In this document: positions 34,956 to 42,538 of the stretch, piece by piece
Layout of the letters: each line of letters starts with the position of its first letter
How positions within the stretch are numbered: position 1 is the stretch's first letter
Origin: Fidelibacterota bacterium
GTDB lineage: Bacteria; Fidelibacterota; Marinisomatia; SCGC-AAA003-L08; D37C17
Length of the DNA stretch: 55,025 bases
NCBI GenBank assembly: GCA_004124405.1
Contig: SCKP01000005.1
Coordinates: 1-55,025 of the forward strand
Direction of reading: 5' to 3'
Made by a program: the position numbers and the translations under genes
The notes under the pieces: model-generated
What the model was told of the DNA's origin: nothing
Databases searched by the model: none
Seen by the model: the letters and a program-made list of their open reading frames with translations, nothing else

Positions 34956-36167
34956 ATGAGTACATTTGCACCGGTAAAAGAGCAATTAGATTTAATTATC
35001 AGGGGAACAGATGAAGTTATCCCCATTGAAGAATTAGAGCAGAAATTAACCAAGTCACTGGCAACGGGTATTCCCCTGCAAGTGAAATTTGGCTGTGATC
35101 CCAGCCGCCCTGACTTGCATATTGGCCACGGTGTTGTTTTACGTAAATTGCGTCATTTCCAGGATTTAGGACATGAAGCAGTTCTGCTCATTGGCGATTT
35201 TACGGCCATGATTGGTGACCCCACCGGCCGCAATAAAACCAGGCCTCAAATAACGCTTGCAGAAACCAAAGAGAATGCTCAGTCCTACATTGACCAGGCC
35301 TCCATCATTTTGTCTAATGAGAATTTGACCATCGTCTATAATTCAGATTGGCTGGGTAAAATGGATTTTTCTGATGTCATAAAGTTATCATCCAAATACA
35401 CAGTGGCCCGCATGCTGGAACGTGACGATTTTACCAAACGCTACCAGGATGGGGTACCCATTTCTATACATGAATTCCTCTATCCTTTGGCGCAGGGGTA
35501 TGACAGCGTTCATTTGAAATCTGATGTGGAACTGGGAGGTACCGATCAGAAGTTTAACTTACTGGTGGGGCGTGATTTGCAGAAAGAAGCAGGACAGAAT
35601 CCGCAGGTTATTATTACCACCCCCATTTTGGAGGGTACGGATGGTGTGGAAAAAATGTCAAAATCATATGATAATTATATAGGTCTCACCGATTCTCCTT
35701 CAGAGATTTATGGACGAACCTTGTCAATCCCGGATTCGCTCATTGGCCGCTATTTTGAATTTGCTACGGAAATATCCAGTGAAAAACTTATTGCCATAAA
35801 GGATGATTTAGAGCAGGGAGTTTCAAATCCCCGGGATTTAAAGCGCGAATTGGCAAGAGAGCTGGTTGCGCTGTATCATAATTGTGATGCAGCCATTACT
35901 GCAGAAAAGGAATTCGATGCATTATTCATTCAAAAAGATGAGCCCGATGATATGCCTGAATATACACTCACAGAATCTGAAAAACTCATTGCTATCATGG
36001 TAAAAAATGGAATGGTTGCCAGCAATGGTGAAGGCAAGCGGATGATTACACAGGGCGGGGTTCGAATTGATAAAGAAAAAGTGGGTGATATTCATTTGGT
36101 AATTGAACCTGGAGAAAATGTGGTATTAAAAGTTGGAAAACGAAAATTTCTAAGGATTATAAAATGA
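34956..36167 (+). CDS. tyrS: Tyrosine--tRNA ligase
   Basis: Class I aminoacyl-tRNA synthetase charging tRNA-Tyr. It has 403 residues, with HIGH at 55-58 (RPDLHIGHGVVLRKL), GDFTAMIGDPTGRNKTRP, DQKFNLLVGRD and KMSKS at 233-237 (VEKMSKSYDNYIGL). An S4 RNA-binding domain closes the C-terminus (GKRMITQGGVRIDKEKV). The HIGHG plus GDPTGR pattern is that of the TyrZ-like branch. The stop overlaps the alkaline phosphatase start in ATGA. Confidence 0.97.
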   Translation: MSTFAPVKEQLDLIIRGTDEVIPIEELEQKLTKSLATGIPLQVKFGCDPSRPDLHIGHGVVLRKLRHFQDLGHEAVLLIGDFTAMIGDPTGRNKTRPQITLAETKENAQSYIDQASIILSNENLTIVYNSDWLGKMDFSDVIKLSSKYTVARMLERDDFTKRYQDGVPISIHEFLYPLAQGYDSVHLKSDVELGGTDQKFNLLVGRDLQKEAGQNPQVIITTPILEGTDGVEKMSKSYDNYIGLTDSPSEIYGRTLSIPDSLIGRYFEFATEISSEKLIAIKDDLEQGVSNPRDLKRELARELVALYHNCDAAITAEKEFDALFIQKDEPDDMPEYTLTESEKLIAIMVKNGMVASNGEGKRMITQGGVRIDKEKVGDIHLVIEPGENVVLKVGKRKFLRIIK

Positions 36168-37306
36168 AAAATTGTATTAAAATATTTATAGTTATTCAGG
36201 TATTCAGCTGTTACAATATCTATGGCGTTGCGCTGCAGGAGAAGAAAACCAATACCATCCCATCTGCTCCTCATGTAAACTATAAATTAAACGAAAAAGC
36301 TCATAGCAATAAATCTACGCCCAAATCCATAATATTTATAATTGCTGATGGTACGGGCATTGGGCAGTACAGCTTATCATATTACGCCAATGGTGAGTTT
36401 GCACCTGCACGATTTGACCATGTCGGACTTGTAGCAACCCATCCAAATGATGGTCAGTGTGGAACAACCTGTAAGCGGGTAACAGACTCTGCCGCCAGTG
36501 GCACTGCTTTATCCTCAGGACAAAAGACCTATAATGGCGCTATTGGGGTTGATAAAGACACATTAAGTGTTAAAACCATGCTGGAGTGGGCTGAAGAGAA
36601 AAACATGGCCACTGGTTTGGTGGCAACATCCTCTGTAACCCATGCAACACCGGCTTCATTTGCAGCTCATGTCGATTATCGCAAGAAAGAATGGCAGATT
36701 GCAGAGCAGTTTGCCGAAACGGAAATTGATGTTATTTTAGGAGGCGGAAAAACCTTCTGGCCGGATGAACTTATCACGGAATACGAGAATAGAGGTGGAC
36801 AATTTATCGAATCTATTGATGCACAGCTTAACCCAGATAAAAGAATATTAGGTTTGTTCGCAGAAGGTGCGTTGCCAACCGTTCATGAAGGTAGAACTCC
36901 CACCACCACTCAAATGGCTGAGATGGCGCTTCAAAGATTAGAGCAAAATCCAAACGGATTTTTTGTCATGATTGAGGAATCCCAGGTTGACTGGGGCGGT
37001 CATGCCAACAGCGCTGAGTATATTCAAGGGGAGATGGCTTCCCTGAATGAACTTATTAATTTTACCCTGGATTATCAGGCCCGTAATCCCGACGTGCTGG
37101 TAGTGCTTACCGCTGACCATGAATGTGGGGGGGTTGCGGTGCATGACGGAAAAGATTCTGACTTGGAGATTCGATTCACATCAGATTACCATTCTGCCAA
37201 CTTTGTTCCTATCTGGGCAACGGGTCCCGGCGCTGAAGTATTTGATGCCTTTATGGATAATACCGAAATTGGGAAACAACTCATTGAGTATGTGAAAAAT
37301 CGATGA
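36164..37306 (+). CDS. Alkaline phosphatase
   Basis: Exported phosphomonoesterase of 380 residues with a signal peptide (about 1-24). Catalytic features are a metal-binding IIADGTGIGQ (Asp62), the nucleophile in RVTDSAASGTAL (Ser109), EESQVDWGGHANSAE (metal ligands) and LTADHECGGVAVHD (metal-binding Asp/His). This is the PhoA superfamily arrangement. It frees phosphate from organic esters in the periplasm. It overlaps tyrS and the NlpC/P60 gene by 4 nt each, so it is translated inside a housekeeping operon and not from an obvious phosphate-regulated promoter; no Pho box was seen. Confidence 0.93.
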   Translation: MKNCIKIFIVIQVFSCYNIYGVALQEKKTNTIPSAPHVNYKLNEKAHSNKSTPKSIIFIIADGTGIGQYSLSYYANGEFAPARFDHVGLVATHPNDGQCGTTCKRVTDSAASGTALSSGQKTYNGAIGVDKDTLSVKTMLEWAEEKNMATGLVATSSVTHATPASFAAHVDYRKKEWQIAEQFAETEIDVILGGGKTFWPDELITEYENRGGQFIESIDAQLNPDKRILGLFAEGALPTVHEGRTPTTTQMAEMALQRLEQNPNGFFVMIEESQVDWGGHANSAEYIQGEMASLNELINFTLDYQARNPDVLVVLTADHECGGVAVHDGKDSDLEIRFTSDYHSANFVPIWATGPGAEVFDAFMDNTEIGKQLIEYVKNR

Positions 37307-38088
37307 GCCGAAAGGCGGTAATTTCTACAGCGGTAGCCTCCATTCACAGAGAAGCTCGTTTCAGTTCTGAAATGGTCACCCAGGCCCTCATCTGGGAAAC
37401 GGTTGAAATATTAAAAGAGGAAAGACACTGGTACCATATCCGTCAGGAGGATGGTTATGAGGGTTGGATTTATAGATTTTACATAATTGAAAATCCACAA
37501 TCTTTCGCAAATTGGATCATCCTTAAAGATCGTTTTATCCCCTTTATTACCACTCATAATAAAACCAGTGAAGACCGGTTTTTATCTTTTGGCTCAAGGA
37601 TACCTGTAATTGAAGAGGATACACAGTTTATTTCAATTGCTCTTCCTGATGGGAAGTTAGGTAAAATTCCAGCTCAAAATTCAATTACATTACAATCACG
37701 GGAACAGCTAATAAAATTGGCTAAATCTCTATTGGGAACTCCATATATCTGGGGAGGAAAAAGTTCCTATGGCTTTGATTGTTCAGGATTTGTTCAATTG
37801 GTACTGAGTACAATAGGAATATCTATTGCGAGAGATACAGGGATGCAGGTTAAAACCGATTGGATCCAGGAAATAAATGTCAATGAAGCCAAGCAGGGGG
37901 ACCTTTTATTCTTTGCTGAAAATAAGCAAATAAATCATGTGGGATTTTCATTGGGAGAGGGTAAAATTATACACTGTTCTGGAGAAGTAAAAATAGAATC
38001 TATCAATGAAGGAGATGCAGGATTCAATCAGTATTTAAGCCAATCAATTTTTAAAACGTATTCCATATCTGCTAAGGTAGTGGACTGA
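37303..38088 (+). CDS. NlpC/P60 cysteine peptidase with SH3-like domains
   Basis: Peptidoglycan hydrolase-type protein of 261 residues. The N-terminal 130 residues look like two bacterial SH3 domains (ASIHREARFSSE to GWIYRFY, then FLSFGSRIPVIEE). The C-terminal NlpC/P60 domain has LLGTPYIWGGKSSYGFDCSG with catalytic Cys160, His212 in NHVGFSLG, and His224. No signal peptide is visible with the chosen ATG, which is odd for a wall enzyme; it resembles dipeptidyl-peptidase VI-type cytoplasmic muropeptide-recycling enzymes. Start and stop overlap neighbours by 4 and 1 nt. Confidence 0.9.
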   Translation: MSRKAVISTAVASIHREARFSSEMVTQALIWETVEILKEERHWYHIRQEDGYEGWIYRFYIIENPQSFANWIILKDRFIPFITTHNKTSEDRFLSFGSRIPVIEEDTQFISIALPDGKLGKIPAQNSITLQSREQLIKLAKSLLGTPYIWGGKSSYGFDCSGFVQLVLSTIGISIARDTGMQVKTDWIQEINVNEAKQGDLLFFAENKQINHVGFSLGEGKIIHCSGEVKIESINEGDAGFNQYLSQSIFKTYSISAKVVD

Positions 38089-38609
38089 TGGCTGCTATCC
38101 TGAACAGACGGGTTTTGGTCTTAAACCAGAGCTATGAACCGCTCATGGTTATTGGGGCGCGCAGAGCTATTATTCTCCTTTTAAGCGAAAAGGTTGAATC
38201 ATTAGAGAATTATCGTGAAATGATTCATTCTGTTTATCTCTCGATGCCCCTTCCAAGTGTCATAAAATTGAAGGAATATGCACGAATTCGTCGGAAAGAA
38301 ATTGTATTATCTCGAAAAAATATATTGAAAAGGGATAATCATACCTGTCAATATTGTGGAAAGAAATCTGTACCCATGACCATTGACCATATTATTTCCC
38401 GTAATAAGGGCGGGCAAGATAGTTGGGATAATTTGGTAGCAGCCTGTGTCCCCTGCAATACAAAAAAGGGCAACCATTCTTTACGGTATATTCAAATGGA
38501 TTTATCCAAGACGCCCCGAAAGCCGACAATGATATTACATCTACAAAAATTTGTGAAGCAATTTCAGAGTTCGTGGCGACCCTATTTATTTATGCAGGAG
38601 AGTAATTAA
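38088..38609 (+). CDS. HNH endonuclease-domain protein
   Basis: A 173-residue protein. The N-terminus (NRRVLVLNQSYEPLMVIGARRAI) is typical of a widespread HNH family in FCB bacteria and cyanobacteria. The HNH zinc finger carries CQYC (87-90), MTIDHIISRNKGG (Asp100-His101) and CVPCNTKKG (120-123). The finger is complete, so nuclease activity is plausible, but the biological role of this conserved single-copy family is not known. It begins in TGATG overlap with the NlpC/P60 stop. Confidence 0.9.
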   Translation: MAAILNRRVLVLNQSYEPLMVIGARRAIILLLSEKVESLENYREMIHSVYLSMPLPSVIKLKEYARIRRKEIVLSRKNILKRDNHTCQYCGKKSVPMTIDHIISRNKGGQDSWDNLVAACVPCNTKKGNHSLRYIQMDLSKTPRKPTMILHLQKFVKQFQSSWRPYLFMQESN

Positions 38610-38612
38610 ACA

Positions 38613-38705
38613 ATGGGAAATAAGAAGAGGGTATATGGAATTGAGGAATTAGAACCGCCTACGGAACAGATAAAGGTGAAGCGATTAAGGAAAAAATTGA
38701 AATAA
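38613..38705 (+). CDS. Small basic protein (30 residues)
   Basis: A short frame opening MGNKKRVYGIEELEPPTEQI and ending in a Lys/Arg-rich tail (RLRKKLK). It begins 3 nt after the HNH stop and ends 29 nt before trpS. AGGAG lies about 11 nt upstream, inside the end of the HNH gene. The charged, helix-prone composition and exact fit between two co-directional genes suggest a real small gene. No family is recognised. Confidence 0.5.
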   Translation: MGNKKRVYGIEELEPPTEQIKVKRLRKKLK

Positions 38706-38734
38706 ATAATTGGGAATTATAAGAGAAAATAATA

Positions 38735-39742
38735 ATGACTGTATCACATAAACCAATTCTACTTTCGGGCATTCAGCCCAGTGGGCACCTCTGTATTGGA
38801 AACTATTTAGGTGCATTAAAAAACTGGGTAAACCTGCAGGAGACGCATGACAGCATTTTTCTGGTGGTGGATATGCATGCCTTAACGGTTCGGCAAAATC
38901 CTGCTGAACTTCGGCAACGATGTCTTTCTTATGTTGCACAGTATATCGCCTGCGGTATTGATCCAGAGAAAAGTACCATTGTAATTCAATCTCATGTGCC
39001 TCAACATGCAGAACTCATGTGGATTCTCAGCACCATCACCTATATGGGCGAGTTAAATCGCATGACCCAGTTTAAGGACAAATCGAAAAAACATGCTGCC
39101 AACATCAATGCTGGGCTTTTTACCTATCCCATACTTATGGCCTCTGATATATTATTATACCAGGCAGACCTTGTACCGGTTGGTGCAGACCAGAAACAGC
39201 ATCTCGAGTTGGCTCGTGACCTGGCAATTCGGTTTAATTCTACTTATTCGGATACATTTGTGGTGCCCGAACCATATATTCCTAAGGCCGGCGCTCGTAT
39301 TATGAGCCTTCAGCAGCCAGAAAAGAAAATGTCTAAATCCGATGAAAACTTGAATAATCTCATCGCAATATTGGATTCGCCTGATGTTGTAAAGAAAAAA
39401 ATAAAACGAGCCGTAACAGATTCTGGAACGGAAGTTAGAATAGATGATAGCCGCCCGGGGATATCCAACTTGGTGCAATTGTATGCTCTCATAACAGAAT
39501 TACCTATCAAGGATGTAGAATCACAGTTTTCAGGTAAAATGTATTCTGATTTTAAGACAGAATTGGGGAATGTTATTGCTGAATTCCTGGAGCCCATTCA
39601 GGAAAAATACAATGAAATCATCCAAGATAAAGCTTATTTGGAATCAGTACTAACCCAGGGCGCTGAAAATGCGTTTTACCGCGGAAGAAAGACTCTTTCC
39701 AAAGTATATCGCAAAGTAGGCTTTATTCAGCCAGCCCGATAA
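38735..39742 (+). CDS. trpS: Tryptophan--tRNA ligase
   Basis: Class I aminoacyl-tRNA synthetase for tryptophan. It has 335 residues; the signature SGIQPSGHLCIGNYLGALKN carries the HxxGN version of HIGH, followed by THDSIFLVVDMHALTV, PVGADQKQHLELARDLA and KMSKS (near residue 200). Length and motif order are standard. A weak purine site (AAGAGAAAA) precedes the ATG. It is followed after 5 nt by scpA. Confidence 0.97.
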   Translation: MTVSHKPILLSGIQPSGHLCIGNYLGALKNWVNLQETHDSIFLVVDMHALTVRQNPAELRQRCLSYVAQYIACGIDPEKSTIVIQSHVPQHAELMWILSTITYMGELNRMTQFKDKSKKHAANINAGLFTYPILMASDILLYQADLVPVGADQKQHLELARDLAIRFNSTYSDTFVVPEPYIPKAGARIMSLQQPEKKMSKSDENLNNLIAILDSPDVVKKKIKRAVTDSGTEVRIDDSRPGISNLVQLYALITELPIKDVESQFSGKMYSDFKTELGNVIAEFLEPIQEKYNEIIQDKAYLESVLTQGAENAFYRGRKTLSKVYRKVGFIQPAR

Positions 39743-39747
39743 ATTTA

Positions 39748-40464
39748 ATGGATTATCAAGTAAAAGTAGAAAATTTTGAAGGTCCCATGGACCTGCTGCT
39801 CTTTTTCATCCAGAGAGATAAGCTCAATATTTATGATATTCCCATCGCCAAAATTACCAAAGAATTTTTGGATTATATGAAAATGATGGATTTGATGAAT
39901 ATTGATTTGGGAGGGGAGTTTGTATATATGGCAGCTTTGTTGATGAAAATAAAAGCAAAAATGCTGCTGCCTGTATCAGATGATGATGAAGACCAGTTTG
40001 AAGATCCCCGAACCCCGCTCGTGCAGCGCTTGTTAGAATATCAGCAATTCAAGAAAATGAGTAAAGAATTACAGGAAACATTTACGGAGCATTCTTTTCA
40101 TTATCCACGGGGGCAGGAAATGGTGTATGATAAAAATACGAAAAATATTACGAATCCGGTTCAGAACATCACTCTTTTTACCATATCTACCATTTTTCAA
40201 GAGCTTATTCAACGCCTTCCGGATGTAAATCCCTACGAGCTGCATGAGGAGCCTATTCATTTAGATGAACAAATAGCTTTTCTAAAAGGAGAAATTGATT
40301 CTGCTAAACACTTATGTTTTTCCACTCTCTTTCCTTTTTTAAAAACAAGACTGCGAATTGTGGTTACGTTTATGGCAATTTTAGAAATGCTGCGGACCAA
40401 TCAGGTGTCAATTGAACAGGATGAACCCTTTGGAGAAATCATTTTAACTGGTGCTGCAGCCTAA
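39748..40464 (+). CDS. scpA: Segregation and condensation protein A
   Basis: Kleisin subunit that closes the SMC ring for chromosome condensation and segregation. Its 238 residues begin with the family N-terminus YQVKVENFEGPMDLLLFFIQRDKLNIYDIPIA, continue with LGGEFVYMAALLMKIKAKMLLP, and end with the winged-helix segment that binds the SMC head. It directly precedes scpB with a 1-nt overlap (TAATG), the classical gene pair. Confidence 0.95.
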   Translation: MDYQVKVENFEGPMDLLLFFIQRDKLNIYDIPIAKITKEFLDYMKMMDLMNIDLGGEFVYMAALLMKIKAKMLLPVSDDDEDQFEDPRTPLVQRLLEYQQFKKMSKELQETFTEHSFHYPRGQEMVYDKNTKNITNPVQNITLFTISTIFQELIQRLPDVNPYELHEEPIHLDEQIAFLKGEIDSAKHLCFSTLFPFLKTRLRIVVTFMAILEMLRTNQVSIEQDEPFGEIILTGAAA

Positions 40465-41030
40465 TGGATATGAAAAACTTGGTTGAAGTTTTGCTTTTTG
40501 CTTCTCCGGAGCCGCTGACACAGTCTCGGTTCAACCATATTCTCCAGGATGAACATTCTGTTGAACTAAATCCAATAATTGATGAATTAAACTCCGATTA
40601 TGAAAAATCTGGAAAGGGATTGAAAATTCAAACAATTGGCGGAGGCTACCAAATATTATCTCAAAAGGAATATCATATATATATTGAAAGATTATTTAAG
40701 CATACCAGAAAACTACAATTATCCCGACCGGCACTGGAAGCGTTGTCCATTATTGCCTATCGTCAACCTGTCAGTAAAATGGAAATTGAATCAATTCGTG
40801 GTGTGGAATGTGGATCTGTTGTCCATACACTTATGGAAAGAGAGCTCATCACGGTAAAGGGTAGAGGCAAAACTGCTGGACGGCCATTACTGTTTGGTAC
40901 AACCCAAATATTTCTGGAGTCTTTTGGACTTGAAAAAACAACTGATCTCCCCAAGCTTAAGGAACTTTCTGAGTTAATGGGTGATAACCCTGACCCAGTA
41001 TTATTTGAGAACGATTATGCGGCTGAATAA
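40464..41030 (+). CDS. scpB: Segregation and condensation protein B
   Basis: Partner of ScpA in the SMC complex, dimeric with two winged helices. The 188 residues carry the family features LVEVLLFASPEPLT, LKIQTIGGGYQILSQKEY, LSRPALEALSIIAYRQPVSK and KGRGKTAGRPLLFGTT. It overlaps both neighbours (scpA by 1 nt, rluB by 14 nt), so the three genes are probably translationally coupled. Confidence 0.95.
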   Translation: MDMKNLVEVLLFASPEPLTQSRFNHILQDEHSVELNPIIDELNSDYEKSGKGLKIQTIGGGYQILSQKEYHIYIERLFKHTRKLQLSRPALEALSIIAYRQPVSKMEIESIRGVECGSVVHTLMERELITVKGRGKTAGRPLLFGTTQIFLESFGLEKTTDLPKLKELSELMGDNPDPVLFENDYAAE

Positions 41031-41727
41031 ATTTCTGGCTCGTGCGGGAGTGGCATCCCGTCGTAAATGTGACAGTCTTATCGAATCGGGAAAGGTTGTG
41101 GTGAATGGCCATGTTAAAAGGAACTTTGGTTATCAGGTTGGCGCAGATGATATTGTGGTTTGTAATGGGATGCCTATAAATTCTCTTCCCAAAACAAAGG
41201 TATATCTTGTTAATAAATTAAAAGGCTATATTTCCACCTCATCGGACCCGCAGGGTAGAAAATGTGTTATTGATTTGGTACCCAGTACAGATCGTTTATT
41301 TACGGTTGGCAGATTAGATCGGGATACCACTGGCGCAATATTGGTTACCAATGACGGAGAAATGGCTAATAAACTCATGCATCCCAAAAACCAAATCGAA
41401 CGGGTGTATATTGTTGCATCCAAATTGAATATCTCTCGGGATAAGAGAGGCAATTTATCTAAAGGACTTGCTCTGGGCGATGGTACCAAGGCAAAAGGGG
41501 AGCTTTATCGTCTTGATAGAAAAGGGGGATTAATTTACTGGAAAGTAGTCCTTCGGGAAGGAAAAAACCACGAAGTAAAACGAATATTCAAGGCATTGGG
41601 TTCAGTAGTAGTGCATCTCCACCGTCAATCCTTCGCCGGATTGGAAATTGATAAAATATCTCCTGGAAAATTTCAAGTCTTGAAAGAGAATGATGTTAAG
41701 CGGCTCCAGGAGGGTATTCCGAGCTAA
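41017..41727 (+). CDS. rluB: RluB-family pseudouridine synthase
   Basis: Modifies uridine in 23S rRNA. I start it at ATG 41017 (MRLNKFLARAGVASRRKCD), the canonical S4-domain opening; an in-frame ATG 12 codons upstream lies deeper in scpB. The catalytic segment VGRLDRDTTGAILVTNDGE has the active aspartate, with a C-terminal REGKNHEVKRIFKALG typical of RluB/RluE/RsuA. At 236 residues it is a normal short form. RluB next to scpAB is a common arrangement, which favours RluB over RsuA. Confidence 0.93.
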   Translation: MRLNKFLARAGVASRRKCDSLIESGKVVVNGHVKRNFGYQVGADDIVVCNGMPINSLPKTKVYLVNKLKGYISTSSDPQGRKCVIDLVPSTDRLFTVGRLDRDTTGAILVTNDGEMANKLMHPKNQIERVYIVASKLNISRDKRGNLSKGLALGDGTKAKGELYRLDRKGGLIYWKVVLREGKNHEVKRIFKALGSVVVHLHRQSFAGLEIDKISPGKFQVLKENDVKRLQEGIPS

Positions 41728-41862
41728 GAGTAAAACAGGCTTCCAGCTTGGTATTGTAATTTTTAATAGATATTTTCCTCCACATAATCCAGAGAAATAT
41801 TTTATTAATGATATAAAGGTGTTTAAATTACTAGGCTTTTTTAAAAGAGACTTTTCGACGAG

Positions 41863-42522
41863 ATGGTAATTGCAATAGACGGGCCAGCAGGGTCTGGTAA
41901 ATCAACCACTGCAAAATATGTAGCGGAAAAACTAGGTTTTATTCATATCAATACGGGTGCCATGTATCGAGGTATCGCCTTGAAATGTATTCAGGATGAT
42001 ATCAATATGGAAAATTCATCCCAGTTAAATCATCTGCTTGCTCATACTAAATTCAAGTTTGAAAAGGAAGGCGGCTCAACCTTGTTTATGGATGGTGTTG
42101 ATATTTCAGCTGAGCTTGCCTCAGTTCAAGTGACCAACTTTGTTAGTCAAGTGAGTGCAATTTCAGAGGTACGAGAAAAATTAGTTCAATATCAGAGAGA
42201 CATGGCAGATGGATTAGATGTGGTGCTGGAGGGTAGAGATATTGGTACGGTAGTATTCCCAAATGCAGAACATAAATTTTTTCTTGTAGCAGATATTCAT
42301 GAAAGAGCCAGACGTCGTAAAAAGGAAATGGAAGCTAATGGAGAGGTTGTTTCCCTTGAAGAATTAACTTCTGAAATGGAAGAGAGGGACAGAAAAGATA
42401 CCACTCGCAGACATTCCCCTTTAAAGAAAGCAGAGGATGCGGTAAAAATAGATACTACCGGTTTAAGTATTGAAGAACAGGTAAACCACATCGTAGAAAT
42501 CGTAAATAAAACAATCAAATAG
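41863..42522 (+). CDS. cmk: Cytidylate kinase
   Basis: Phosphorylates CMP and dCMP with ATP in nucleotide recycling. Its 219 residues begin with the P-loop IDGPAGSGKSTTAK (Lys13), then INTGAMYRGIAL, LEGRDIGTVVFPNAEHKFFL and the lid RKDTTRRHSPLKKA. It follows a 135-nt A+T-rich gap and precedes rpsA by 16 nt, the usual cmk-rpsA pairing. Confidence 0.97.
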   Translation: MVIAIDGPAGSGKSTTAKYVAEKLGFIHINTGAMYRGIALKCIQDDINMENSSQLNHLLAHTKFKFEKEGGSTLFMDGVDISAELASVQVTNFVSQVSAISEVREKLVQYQRDMADGLDVVLEGRDIGTVVFPNAEHKFFLVADIHERARRRKKEMEANGEVVSLEELTSEMEERDRKDTTRRHSPLKKAEDAVKIDTTGLSIEEQVNHIVEIVNKTIK

Positions 42523-42538
42523 GAGCAAGACTCACAAA

